Shown piece after piece: positions 1-8,210 of a stretch of 64,000 bases of DNA. This DNA is from Bryobacterales bacterium (lineage in GTDB: Bacteria > Acidobacteriota > Terriglobia > Bryobacterales > Bryobacteraceae), in the NCBI GenBank assembly GCA_003167255.1, contig PMTR01000044.1, positions 1-64,000 of the forward strand, read 5' to 3'. The translations under genes and the position numbers were made by a program. Position 1 is the stretch's first letter; each line of letters starts with the position of its first letter. The notes below the pieces were generated by a model, which was given only the letters and a program-made list of their open reading frames with translations, did no database searches and was not told the DNA's origin.

Positions 1-613
<613 letters not shown>

Positions 614-680
614 ATAAAATTTACTGCGCACACATTTGCGCTGCTTTCCGTGTTTTCAAGCCCGTCAAATATTCAAAGAA

Positions 681-780
681 GAAGTCAGGAGTCAGAAGTC
701 AGGAGTCAGAAGAAAGAGGGCCGCTTCGCGGCTGCCTCATTCTGAATTCTCGATTCTGACTTCTGGATTCTCTCTTCTGT
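681..780. repeat. 23S-5S spacer repeat with imperfect inverted arms
   Basis: Positions 681-712 are built of alternating gaagtcag and gagtcag units. After a small GC hairpin near 719-735 (ggccgcttcgcggctgcc), positions 740-780 carry the complementary style (gattctgacttctggattct). The two halves can pair imperfectly into a long stem in the rRNA spacer. The same gaagtcaggagtcag units recur at 62870-62902, so this is a dispersed repeat that landed in the spacer. Any role in rRNA processing is speculative. Confidence 0.7.
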
Positions 781-787
781 CACCAAG

Positions 788-906
788 TTCTGGGTGACCA
801 TAGCGAGGAGGACCCACCCGTTCCCTTCCCGAACACGGCAGTTAAGCTCCTCAGCCCCGATGGTACTGCACGCGCAAGTGTGTGGGAGAGTAGGAAGTTG
901 CCCGGT
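788..906 (+). rRNA. rrf: 5S ribosomal RNA
   Basis: Matches the bacterial 5S pattern: ctgggtgaccatagcgagga at the 5' side, the conserved ccgaacacggcagttaagct stretch at 828-847, gccccgatggtactgc at about 855-870, and gagagtaggaagttgcccgg at the 3' side. The ends 5'-ctgggt and gcccgg-3' pair as helix I. It follows the 23S tail by about 175 bp and is followed directly by a hairpin terminator. Confidence 0.95.
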
Positions 907-914
907 TTATAATA

Positions 915-946
915 AAAGCCCGATCCAAAAGGTCGGGCTTTTTCCT
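915..946 (+). terminator. Rho-independent terminator of the rRNA operon
   Basis: A perfect stem, aaagcccga (915-923) with tcgggcttt (933-941), closes a 9-nt loop and runs into a T-rich tail up to 946. It lies 9 bp after 5S. The start codon of the next gene (950) lies 4 bp beyond it. Confidence 0.9.
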
Positions 947-949
947 TTT

Positions 950-1510
950 ATGATCGACCCTTCCAGCGTTAAGGCAATCGCACGCACTTTCTCCGATTCC
1001 ACCGACGGCCAAGCCCTCAAGAGCCGCGACCTCGTGCTGATGCTGCTGGAATGTTCTCCGGCGCCGTTCTCCCGCTTTCAGTTCACCCCCGGTCACATCA
1101 CCTGCACCGGCCTGGTTCTGGCTCCGGACGGCGAGGGAGTGTTGTTGATTCACCACCGCCGGCTGGACCGCTGGCTGCTGCCGGGCGGCCACGTCGAGGC
1201 TGAAGATGCCGAAATCGGCGATGCGGCTCACCGCGAGGTCACTGAGGAAACCGGCGTCGCGCTGCTTGCGAATGCCGCTTTCCCTCTGTGCGGAGTGGAT
1301 GTTCACGGCATCCCTGCCAAAGGCCCCGAGCCGTATCACCTGCATCACGACCTCTTGTTCCACTTTCGGGCGGAATCCGAGGAATTTCGGGTCTCCTCCG
1401 AATCGCACGCGGTTGCGTGGTGCGCCCCGGGCGAGTTCGACCGCTACGGCTTGCCGGGCAACGTGCGCCGGGCCTACGTCCGCGTGAGAGAATTGTCTTC
1501 TAGCAAATGA
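950..1510 (+). CDS. Nudix hydrolase
   Basis: Predicted 186-aa cytosolic Nudix-fold hydrolase that would cleave a nucleoside diphosphate linked to another moiety; the substrate cannot be read from sequence. The Nudix box is visible as GGHVE near residue 83 followed by REVTEETGV. The spacing holds one residue more than the textbook Gx5Ex7REUxEExGU, a variant seen in other bacterial Nudix proteins. The N-terminal part before FTPGHITCTG is typical of this subgroup and supports the ATG at 950 rather than an internal start. That start lies directly on the rRNA terminator tail and has no Shine-Dalgarno sequence, so initiation may be leaderless or further downstream. The stop overlaps the next start by 4 bp (ATGA). 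Confidence 0.85.
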   Translation: MIDPSSVKAIARTFSDSTDGQALKSRDLVLMLLECSPAPFSRFQFTPGHITCTGLVLAPDGEGVLLIHHRRLDRWLLPGGHVEAEDAEIGDAAHREVTEETGVALLANAAFPLCGVDVHGIPAKGPEPYHLHHDLLFHFRAESEEFRVSSESHAVAWCAPGEFDRYGLPGNVRRAYVRVRELSSSK

Positions 1511-2571
1511 AGACATTCACGATTGCAGTGATCGCGGGCGATGGCGTCGGCACAGAGGTCATCCCGCAAGCCAGGCGCATCCTGGAACGGATCGCCAAGA
1601 AACACGACATCACTTTTGCGTTTCAGGATTTTGACTGGGGCGCCGAGCATTTCTTCCGCTGGGGCCGCATGATGCCCGCCGGGGCCATCGACCTCCTGCA
1701 GCCCTGCGACGCCATCCTGCTGGGCGCGGTCGGCCATCCCGATATTCCCGACCACACCACGCTCAACGGCCTGCTGCTGCCCATCCGCCGCGCCTTCGAT
1801 CAGTACGCCAACGTGCGGCCAGCCTACCTCTATCCCGGAGTGGAATCGCCTTTGGGCAAGGTGCGCGGCGGCGACATCGATCTGGTGGTGGTGCGCGAGA
1901 ATACCGAGGGCGAATACGCGCCGGTGGGCGGCTTCATGTACCACCATCAGCCCGAGGAAATCGCCATCCAGACCTCGGTCTTCACGCGCCGCGGCGTCGA
2001 ACGGATCGTGCGCTTCGCTTTCGAGCTGGCCAGCAAGCGCAACAAGAAGCGTCGCGTCGCGTCCATCACGAAGTCGAACGCGCAGGGCTATAGCATGGTG
2101 CTGTGGGACCGCACATTCCAACAAGTGGCCGTCGAGTATCCCGATATTGAGACCGAGTCGCTGCTGGTGGATGCGGCGGCCATGAACTTTATCCGCCGCC
2201 CGCAGAGCTTCGACGTGGTGGTGGGCTCGAATCTCTTCGCCGACATTCTGAGCGATCTCTCCGCCATCATCGTCGGCAGCATGGGCCTCGCCGCCAGCGC
2301 CAATCTCGATCCGCTGCGCCGGTTCCCCTCCATGTTCGAACCCGTGCACGGCTCCGCGCCCGATATCGCGGGCAAGGGCGTGGTCAACCCGCTGGCCACC
2401 ATTCTCAGCGCGGGCCTGATGCTGGATCATCTAGGAATGAATGAGGCCGCCGGCGCCGTGGAATCCGCCGTGGCGGCCGTGCTGGCCGAAGCCAAAGTGC
2501 GCACCCCCGATCTCGGCGGCCACCACAGCACCGAAGAAGTGGCTACCGCCGTGCTTGAGAAGCTGGGTTAG
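1507..2571 (+). CDS. Tartrate/D-malate-type decarboxylating dehydrogenase (isocitrate/isopropylmalate dehydrogenase family)
   Basis: A 354-aa enzyme of the beta-decarboxylating dehydrogenase family, which oxidises a 2-hydroxyacid with NAD and loses CO2. Visible family features are the N-terminal IAGDGVGTEV nucleotide loop, GAVGHPDIPDH, the substrate arginines in LPIRRAFDQYANVRP, the VVRENTEGEY block, the catalytic Lys in SITKSNAQGYS, the metal-binding DAAAMNF and SNLFADILSD segments, and EPVHGSAPDIAGKG. The GHPDIPDH and NVRPAYLYPG style matches tartrate dehydrogenase/D-malate dehydrogenase (TtuC/DmlA) better than LeuB or Icd. It overlaps the Nudix gene by 4 bp, so translation is probably coupled. 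The exact substrate is inference. Confidence 0.85.
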   Translation: MKTFTIAVIAGDGVGTEVIPQARRILERIAKKHDITFAFQDFDWGAEHFFRWGRMMPAGAIDLLQPCDAILLGAVGHPDIPDHTTLNGLLLPIRRAFDQYANVRPAYLYPGVESPLGKVRGGDIDLVVVRENTEGEYAPVGGFMYHHQPEEIAIQTSVFTRRGVERIVRFAFELASKRNKKRRVASITKSNAQGYSMVLWDRTFQQVAVEYPDIETESLLVDAAAMNFIRRPQSFDVVVGSNLFADILSDLSAIIVGSMGLAASANLDPLRRFPSMFEPVHGSAPDIAGKGVVNPLATILSAGLMLDHLGMNEAAGAVESAVAAVLAEAKVRTPDLGGHHSTEEVATAVLEKLG

Positions 2572-4163
2572 TGGAGAAGACAAGTCAGCGTGATGCGACC
2601 GGCCGGCACGCGTTCCTGGTGGGCGCCGGCATTCTGCTCAGCCGCCTCATCGGCTTCGTGCGGCAGCGCATCTTCTCGCGCTACTTCGGTCTCACCGATC
2701 CGGCCGACGCCTTCAACGCCGCCTTCCGCATCCCCAATCTGCTGCAAAACCTCTTCGGGGAGGGCGTGCTCTCGGCATCGTTCATCCCGGTCTACGCGCG
2801 CCTGCTGGCGGAAAATGAAGAGGAAGAGTCGGGACGCGTGGCGGGCGCGGTGGCGGCCGTTCTGGCGCTGACCACATCGGTACTGGTGCTGCTTGGCGTC
2901 TTGTTCACGCCCTTCGTGACCGATCTGGTCGCCGCCGGCTTCCATGGGGCCAAGCGCGAGCTCACCATCCGCCTGGTGCGCATTCTCTTTCCCGGCGCGG
3001 GCCTGCTGGTGCTGTCCGCCTGGTGCCTGGGGATTTTGAACAGCCATCGCAAGTTCTTCCTTTCATACACCGCGCCGGTGCTCTGGAACCTGGCGATGAT
3101 CGTGACGCTGCTGGCCTTCCGCGGCGAGCGGGAGTCATCGCTGGCAGTCACACTGGCTTGGGGTTCGGTGGTGGGAAGCGCTCTGCAGTTCGGCATACAA
3201 CTGCCGGTGGTGCTGCGTCTGGCGCGACACGTTCGTGTGCGACTGGAGACGCATCGGCCGCAGGTGCGCGAAGTGGTCCGTAACTTCGTGCCGGTCTTTA
3301 TGAGCCGCGGCGTGGTTCAGATCAGCGCCTACGTGGATGCGTGGCTGGCGAGCTGGCTGGGCATGGGCGCGGTCGCCGGGCTCACCAACGCGCAGACGCT
3401 CTACACGCTTCCCGTGAGCCTGTTCGGCATGTCGGTCTCCGCCGCCGAGTTGCCGGCCATGTCGAGCGCGCTCGGCGATCGGCAGGAAGTTGCTGGCTAT
3501 CTGCAAGCGCGGCTGAACTCCGGACTGCGCCGCATCGCATTCTTCGTGGTTCCCTCGGCGATGGCTTTCCTGGCGCTCGGCGGCGTCATCTCTTCCCTGC
3601 TATTTGAGAACGGCCGGTTCACGCACGCCGATTCGTTATACGTCTGGGGCATCGTGGCCGGCTCGGCTGTGGGCCTGCTCGCATCCACCATGGGCCGCCT
3701 CTACTCCTCCACCTATTACGCCCTGCGCGATACCCGCACGCCGCTGCGTTTCGCGCTGGTGCGCGTGGGGCTCACCACCGCGCTGGGCTATCTCTGCGCG
3801 CTGCCGTTGCCGAAATTAATCGGCATCGGTCCGCGATGGGGCGCCGCGGGCCTCACCGCGTCGGCCGGTGTCGCCGGTTGGGTCGAGTTTACGCTGCTGC
3901 GCCGCGCTCTGAACCGCCGCATCGGCCCGACTGGCCTGCCGGCGCCTTTGGTGGCAAAGTTGTGGATCTCAGCCGCTGTCGCCGCCGCTGCGGCCTGGGC
4001 TCTCAAGCTGGCCATCGGCATTCGACACCCGATGGTATACGGCGCCTGCATCCTGTGCTTGTATGGCGCTGTCTATTTCGGTGCGACCTGGCTGTTCCGC
4101 GTGGAAGAATGCGCCGGGGCGCTCCGCCGGATTATGCGCCGCCTTACCCCTTCAAGTCCTTAA
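2571..4163 (+). CDS. murJ: Lipid II flippase MurJ (MviN family)
   Basis: A 530-aa polytopic inner-membrane protein of the MATE-like MurJ family, which flips lipid-linked peptidoglycan precursor to the periplasmic side. Near the N-terminus it has the family block GILLSRLIGFVRQRIFSRYFG and PADAFNAAFRIPNLLQNLFGE (each motif spans about 20 residues), with many hydrophobic helices after it. The length fits MurJ with 14 helices. Start is GTG at 2571, whose G is also the last base of the upstream TAG stop. The last 20 bp (4144-4163) overlap a reverse-strand dapA-like 3'-end remnant, suggesting that the extreme C-terminus was rebuilt by local rearrangement. Confidence 0.95.
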   Translation: MEKTSQRDATGRHAFLVGAGILLSRLIGFVRQRIFSRYFGLTDPADAFNAAFRIPNLLQNLFGEGVLSASFIPVYARLLAENEEEESGRVAGAVAAVLALTTSVLVLLGVLFTPFVTDLVAAGFHGAKRELTIRLVRILFPGAGLLVLSAWCLGILNSHRKFFLSYTAPVLWNLAMIVTLLAFRGERESSLAVTLAWGSVVGSALQFGIQLPVVLRLARHVRVRLETHRPQVREVVRNFVPVFMSRGVVQISAYVDAWLASWLGMGAVAGLTNAQTLYTLPVSLFGMSVSAAELPAMSSALGDRQEVAGYLQARLNSGLRRIAFFVVPSAMAFLALGGVISSLLFENGRFTHADSLYVWGIVAGSAVGLLASTMGRLYSSTYYALRDTRTPLRFALVRVGLTTALGYLCALPLPKLIGIGPRWGAAGLTASAGVAGWVEFTLLRRALNRRIGPTGLPAPLVAKLWISAAVAAAAAWALKLAIGIRHPMVYGACILCLYGAVYFGATWLFRVEECAGALRRIMRRLTPSSP

Positions 4164-4191
4164 GCGCCTCTTCGATCTTGCGCTTGGCGGC
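4144..4191 (-). pseudogene. Remnant copy of a dapA 3' end (last 15 codons plus stop)
   Basis: Read on the minus strand this encodes AAKRKIEEALKDLKG followed by TAA, against AAKREIEEAFRDLKG plus TGA at the end of the intact dapA at 7305. That is 12 of 15 residues and 39 of 48 bases identical. Nothing DapA-like precedes it. Upstream on the minus strand the same frame runs open from about 4386 with one TGA at 4198-4200. It could encode a short protein starting at ATG 4344 and ending ...KLPRNAHC at that TGA, of no family I recognise. I read the tail as a leftover of a duplicated or deleted dapA paralogue rather than a functional gene. Confidence 0.55.
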
Positions 4192-4368
4192 CACATGTCA
4201 GCAATGGGCGTTACGCGGCAACTTGACGCCGAACCGACCAACTTGCGGATGGTGCGTGATCCAGGAGTAGGGATCGCGACCTTCGCCCGCCGGTGCTCCG
4301 ACTTGAGGCGGAACTGGCCGAATAACTTGTTGGTTGGATTCCATTTTATACTTGGGGGCAACCAGTTC

Positions 4369-5229
4369 ATGTGCCACTCTGCCTCTACCGGTTCAGCAGT
4401 TCCGTTTCGCGTTCAGGCGTATGTCGAGACAATCGTCCAGACCTGTGCCGATGGTGGACGGGGGCTGGTCAGTGTTGTTCTGTTCGGCAGCGCAGCAATC
4501 GGCAACTGGGTGGAAACCGTCTCGGACGTGGATCTCATTCTGGTTGTCCCTGACTGCGCCACAGACGAGGATACGGACCGCCTTCGCAGCGAAGTGGAGC
4601 GCATCGAAATCCATCACCGGCTCTGCAGCCACTCGGCCCATGGCCAACCAGCGCTGGAGAGATTCCTGGATAGAGTGACCGCACACGGCCAGTCATTCTC
4701 TATTTGCACGCGAGGCGACTTGCTGTCGGGGAACATTGGGCGAATCGCTCGCATGCACCCCTTGCAGGCGATGTTCGTGGATCGCATCGTGCTCGCCCAC
4801 TTCGTCGCCTCTGGCATCACAGTCTGGGGGGAAGCGATACTCCCGCTCGTTCCGGTCGCGCCGATTCGCCGTTTTGACGTCTTCAAGGCGTTCTTTGGGC
4901 TGTTCCCGATGGCACTGCTGTGCGCGGCGATTTTCCCCCTGCACCCAGCGATCACCAAATACGCCATGGGAGTACTCAAGAGCTCCGTCCACAGTTGCTT
5001 CTTTTGCTATGAACGGCGCCGCGCGTCTTTGGAGGAGGAAATCAACTTCTTCGAGCGCCGCCTGGGGTCGAATCGCACGCTCATTCAATTGCTGGATCTG
5101 CGTCGCGAGTACCGGAATTCGTTCCCATTCGTCGTCTCCTGCATCCCAGCTCTGGTGCGGCTCCACTTGCGGACATCCATCGACAACCGGTTTCCGCGAG
5201 AAGCCCACAGCGGCAGACTGCCCCGATAG
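4369..5229 (+). CDS. Nucleotidyltransferase-domain protein
   Basis: A 286-aa protein with a polymerase-beta-type nucleotidyltransferase core near residues 35-65: VVLFGSAAIGNW followed by SDVDLILVV, i.e. GS-x11-DxD, the pattern holding the metal-binding acidic pair. The C-terminal half is mainly helical, with a hydrophobic stretch (ALLCAAIFPLHPAITKYAMG) and a charged helix rich in Glu and Arg; I do not recognise its family. Related proteins include aminoglycoside nucleotidyltransferases and MNT antitoxins, but neither is shown here. ATG 4369 has a G-rich ribosome site at 4354-4358; an in-frame ATG at 4196 would add about 58 residues. The AT-richer leader and accessory neighbours suggest acquired DNA. 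Confidence 0.7.
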   Translation: MCHSASTGSAVPFRVQAYVETIVQTCADGGRGLVSVVLFGSAAIGNWVETVSDVDLILVVPDCATDEDTDRLRSEVERIEIHHRLCSHSAHGQPALERFLDRVTAHGQSFSICTRGDLLSGNIGRIARMHPLQAMFVDRIVLAHFVASGITVWGEAILPLVPVAPIRRFDVFKAFFGLFPMALLCAAIFPLHPAITKYAMGVLKSSVHSCFFCYERRRASLEEEINFFERRLGSNRTLIQLLDLRREYRNSFPFVVSCIPALVRLHLRTSIDNRFPREAHSGRLPR

Positions 5230-5418
5230 CATCAGTTTAGTGATCGCTACCGTTGTTGAGGCCGGCGAGGGCTTCCTGTTGGATGGTCGGCAACCCGGAA
5301 ACAATCCACATGAACGAGATGTCGCCAAATCTGACAAATGACATCCGGGCCATTTGCTATCGTGGATTGATGCTGCCCGAGTTCAACGACGAGGGAGAAC
5401 TGCCTCATTCTCCTGATC

Positions 5419-5622
5419 ATGGACGAAGACTTTGAAGTAGATGCGGTTGCCGCGCCGGCGCAAGCCGTTTTCGATTCCGTGCGGGCCAAACTCATGTTCG
5501 AATCCGACGTCTTCTGGGCGCGAGCTTCCATCGGGAACGAAGTGCTCGATCTTTGGCTGAACACCTATCAGATTTCCAGAAGCTTTCGAAAACGCGATAT
5601 TGTGGAACTGGAGCTGCGGTGA
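5419..5622 (+). CDS. Small hypothetical protein (first of an overlapping pair)
   Basis: A 67-aa soluble protein, acidic at the N-terminus (MDEDFEVDAV) and with a compact Trp-containing C-terminal half (GNEVLDLWLNTYQISRSF). I do not recognise the family. The ATG has no good Shine-Dalgarno sequence. Its stop overlaps the GTG start of the next gene by 4 bp (GTGA at 5619-5622), the coupling typical of small two-gene modules such as toxin-antitoxin pairs. No catalytic motif of a known toxin is visible, so that idea is only a possibility. It lies inside the accessory patch between the dapA-tail copies. Confidence 0.5.
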   Translation: MDEDFEVDAVAAPAQAVFDSVRAKLMFESDVFWARASIGNEVLDLWLNTYQISRSFRKRDIVELELR

Positions 5623-5819
5623 TTCAAACCGACGACCAAATGCTGCTCGCGCAGCAATCGATCGCCAATCTGCGGAGAATCCTCCTGGAGGCGCGCCAGG
5701 TCCATTCGCGGCAGGACTACGCTCGAATGGCGGAGCCGATCCTGCTCGAAATCCAGCAACGCGAGCAGGAGATCCTCGAGTATTTGAGCAGAGACCTGGA
5801 GCAACCGATAGCGAGCTAG
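5619..5819 (+). CDS. Small helical hypothetical protein (second of an overlapping pair)
   Basis: A 66-aa protein starting at GTG 5619, four bases before the previous stop. The sequence is almost all helix-forming: LLAQQSIANLRRILLEAR, then a short loop with the HSRQDYARMAEP element, then LLEIQQREQEILEYLS, which looks like a two-helix hairpin or coiled coil. I do not recognise the family. Coupling to the upstream small gene suggests that the two products act together. The next 338 bp hold only palindromic repeats and the leader of the gene at 6158. Confidence 0.5.
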   Translation: MIQTDDQMLLAQQSIANLRRILLEARQVHSRQDYARMAEPILLEIQQREQEILEYLSRDLEQPIAS

Positions 5820-5857
5820 CGGTCTGCGTCCGAAGTCTTGCGGGTTGTCGCACGGGC

Positions 5858-6040
5858 AAACGCCGGCTGAAAGCCGGCGGTGCACCGATTGACAATCGGT
5901 GCGCAGGATACCATCATGCCCCACCAAAAACCGGCGGCAAGACCGCCGGCGCTACCAGTTGATCAGTTGATCCTTACGAAACTTGAAAATGTAGAAACTC
6001 CAAACGCCGGCTGAAAGCCGGCGGCAGCCAGGATTGGCTG
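5858..6040. repeat. Interspersed palindromic repeat cluster
   Basis: The 338-bp gap 5820-6157 is filled by hairpins: gccggctgaaagccggc at 5862-5878 and again at 6006-6022, tgcaccgattgacaatcggt at 5881-5900, ccggcggcaagaccgccgg at 5931-5949 and cagccaggattggctg at 6025-6040. A stretch with gaccgccggcgctaccagtt and later aatgtagaaactcca also occurs at 20091-20136, so both places carry the same composite element. The rest of the gap holds the leader of the following gene. Confidence 0.85.
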
Positions 6041-6157
6041 CCCCACGCCGATCCGTGGCGGTGGCAGTGGTCGTGCGCGGGCAAAGTTCTGGGAAAATAC
6101 GCTAGCTGATCCCTTTTTTCCTCAAATACTGCGTACTATATCCAGGAGGAGTCTCGG

Positions 6158-7261
6158 ATGCCGAAAAATCGCCTGTTCGTCCCTGCGTTGGCTGCGGCCG
6201 CCATTGCCTTAGTCGAAGCGCCCTATCTGGCAGCGCAGCCATACGCGCCAGCCCCGGAAACTTATTCCATAACCCAATTGAGTTCCCTGATGGGACCGAC
6301 GGTCATCGAGCGAATCTGGCGCGACGGCTCGAAAGCCGTGATCGAGCTGAGCACGCCATCTCCGGAGCCCGGGGGCAAAGCCAGCCACGTCCGCACCTTC
6401 TACGATCTGGCAACCCATACTAACGTCTCCTGGGACCCTACCAACCCCGCTCCGCAATGCGGTACTGGCACGTACGGCGGCGATTGGGGCGATCCGTTTG
6501 CTTCATCGGCGGAGATGAACGCCGACCTGGTCTCCAAAAAGGTCACGCAGTCGGGCACCGAAACCATCAACGGCATTTCCGCCAAGGTCCTCACTGCGGA
6601 CATGGGCGCGCAGGGCAAAGCCAGGGCCTGGATCGAGCCGAAGTACGGGTTGATCATGAAAGCCGAGTTTACGGCGCCGAACGCGGAGCCCCGCATCATC
6701 CTGCAGACCCAGACCGTCTCGTTCGCAAAACCGCCGGCTGCCACGTTTGCTTTACCGGCTGGATGCAGCACAACGCCCGGGGCGGCTCCTTCGGCCGATA
6801 ACGAACAGATCGCCGCCGAAACCGGCGAGCCGGCATCGAACTTCAGCAAAGCGACGGCGCCGCCGGCGACTGCCCAATCGTGCACGGTGCTGTTTCGGAT
6901 GGTTCAGAAGGGATCGATGGCCACCTTGACTGGCGGATACCAGCTCGGAATCGATCGGGACGTGGATGACCAGCATCCGGCCGACTATCAGTTTGGAACC
7001 GATGCCAGTGGTCACATGCTCGTCTCAGGAGGCCACTTGACCGAAGTGACGCGGCAAATGCAAAACGGCGTCCTGCGCATCGACAACCCCGGCAAGGAAT
7101 TCCATATTGATATTCGCGTGCCGAATGGAGGCGCAACCGCCACGCTGTATCGCCAGTGCGCCGGTCCGCAGACCACTCTGCTGCTGGTGGTGAGCAGCCT
7201 GGACAAGCTGAGCCCGGGTGACTGGTTGTGGGTGAAATCGGGGAAACAGGCGGGGCACTGA
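6158..7261 (+). CDS. Exported hypothetical protein
   Basis: A 367-aa protein with an N-terminal Sec-type signal (a basic start, a hydrophobic run with AALAAAAIALV, and likely cleavage after LAAQ near residue 27). The central part (SSLMGPTVIERIWRDGSKAV, then TETINGISAKVLTADMG and WIEPKYGLIMKAEF) resembles the beta-strand pattern of LolA-like or DUF4412-type periplasmic proteins, but this is a weak structural impression. A Pro/Ala-rich linker near residues 205-235 leads to a second beta-rich domain. The ribosome site aggagg at 6142-6147 lies well placed before the ATG. It sits next to dapA at the right edge of the accessory patch. Function unknown. Confidence 0.75.
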   Translation: MPKNRLFVPALAAAAIALVEAPYLAAQPYAPAPETYSITQLSSLMGPTVIERIWRDGSKAVIELSTPSPEPGGKASHVRTFYDLATHTNVSWDPTNPAPQCGTGTYGGDWGDPFASSAEMNADLVSKKVTQSGTETINGISAKVLTADMGAQGKARAWIEPKYGLIMKAEFTAPNAEPRIILQTQTVSFAKPPAATFALPAGCSTTPGAAPSADNEQIAAETGEPASNFSKATAPPATAQSCTVLFRMVQKGSMATLTGGYQLGIDRDVDDQHPADYQFGTDASGHMLVSGGHLTEVTRQMQNGVLRIDNPGKEFHIDIRVPNGGATATLYRQCAGPQTTLLLVVSSLDKLSPGDWLWVKSGKQAGH

Positions 7262-7304
7262 AGCTGACGTGGTTTCGGGCAAGGCGTGCCGCATTCGCCG
7301 GACT

Positions 7305-8189
7305 TCAGCCCTTCAAATCCCGAAACGCCTCTTCGATCTCGCGCTTCGCCGCTTCGGTGGGCGTGCTCAACGGCAGCCGCGGCGGCCCGCCATAGTAACC
7401 GTTCAGATCCATCGCGTACTTCAGCCCCGGAATCCCGTATTTCACCGTCACCAGCGTGGAAGCCCGCCCGATGCGGTTCTGCCAGTCCAGTCCGGCGGCG
7501 TCTTCGCGCGTGCGATATGCCTCCCAGATGGCGATGGTCGAATACGGCGCGGCGTTGGCGTAGGCCAGAATCGCCCCGCAGGCGCCCATCAGCAGCGACG
7601 GCCATAGCGTCGGCGCCGAACCCACCAGAACCTGAAAACCGTGCCTGACCTCGCGGATCAACTGCATCACTTTTTCCATGCTGCCCGAACTCTCCTTGAT
7701 GGCGATCACGTTCGGATGCTCGGAAAGCGCCACCACGGCTTCCACCGGAATGTCGACGCCCGTGGCCTGCGGCCAGTTATAAATGATGAGCGGCAGCTTC
7801 GACCGGTCCGCCACCGCGCGATAATACAACATTTGCGCGTCGGCGCGATTCACCATGTTCTTGTAATAGTGCGGCGTCCGCACCATGGCAGCTTTGTATC
7901 CCATCTCCGCGGCGCGGTTGGTCAGCGCCACGGTTTCGCGCACGCTCTCCATCCCGGTTCCGGCGATCAGCAACTTCTCCGGCGCGGCGTACTTGGCCAC
8001 CATTTCCCAAACCGCAGATTTCTCTTCGGTGGTCACCATCACACTCTCGCCGGTCGAGCCCATCACCACGTACCCGGCCAGCGACGTGCGGTTCCACTTT
8101 TCTACGTTGTGCTGCACCTTCGCGGCATAAATGTCGCCGTTATGGTCGAACGGCGTTGTAATTGGTGGGAAAATACCTTGTAGCTTCAT
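7305..8189 (-). CDS. dapA: Dihydrodipicolinate synthase (DapA) family aldolase/lyase
   Basis: A 294-aa class I aldolase-fold protein. Visible family features are GxTGE as MGSTGESVM near residue 45, the catalytic Tyr in LIIYNWP, and the Schiff-base Lys in VIAIKESSG. Canonical DapA condenses pyruvate with aspartate semialdehyde in lysine synthesis, but relatives act on other 2-oxo acids, so dapA here is a family call. The start is ATG 8189, with ggag just upstream; it is divergent from prmA across 21 bp. Its last 16 codons have a diverged copy at 4144-4191, about 3.1 kb away in the same orientation. Confidence 0.85.
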   Translation of the reverse strand: MKLQGIFPPITTPFDHNGDIYAAKVQHNVEKWNRTSLAGYVVMGSTGESVMVTTEEKSAVWEMVAKYAAPEKLLIAGTGMESVRETVALTNRAAEMGYKAAMVRTPHYYKNMVNRADAQMLYYRAVADRSKLPLIIYNWPQATGVDIPVEAVVALSEHPNVIAIKESSGSMEKVMQLIREVRHGFQVLVGSAPTLWPSLLMGACGAILAYANAAPYSTIAIWEAYRTREDAAGLDWQNRIGRASTLVTVKYGIPGLKYAMDLNGYYGGPPRLPLSTPTEAAKREIEEAFRDLKG

Positions 8190-8210
8190 ATTGAAAGCTC
8201 CACGATAACA

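Noticed and set aside
794-949. Extended start of the Nudix gene through 5S rRNA
   Set aside because: The frame is open by chance through 5S and the terminator; family alignment starts at about 950.
1474-2430. Minus-strand frame opposite the dehydrogenase
   Set aside because: Shadow; the plus strand has the dehydrogenase motifs and overlapping operon structure.
4144-4344. Strong claim of a selenoprotein at TGA 4198
   Set aside because: The stem after TGA lacks a typical SECIS loop, the same stem occurs in intact dapA, and no selenium gene is in the window; kept only as a possibility in the findings.
5230-5418. A small gene between the nucleotidyltransferase and the 67-aa gene
   Set aside because: Frames are short, have no ribosome site and no recognisable pattern.
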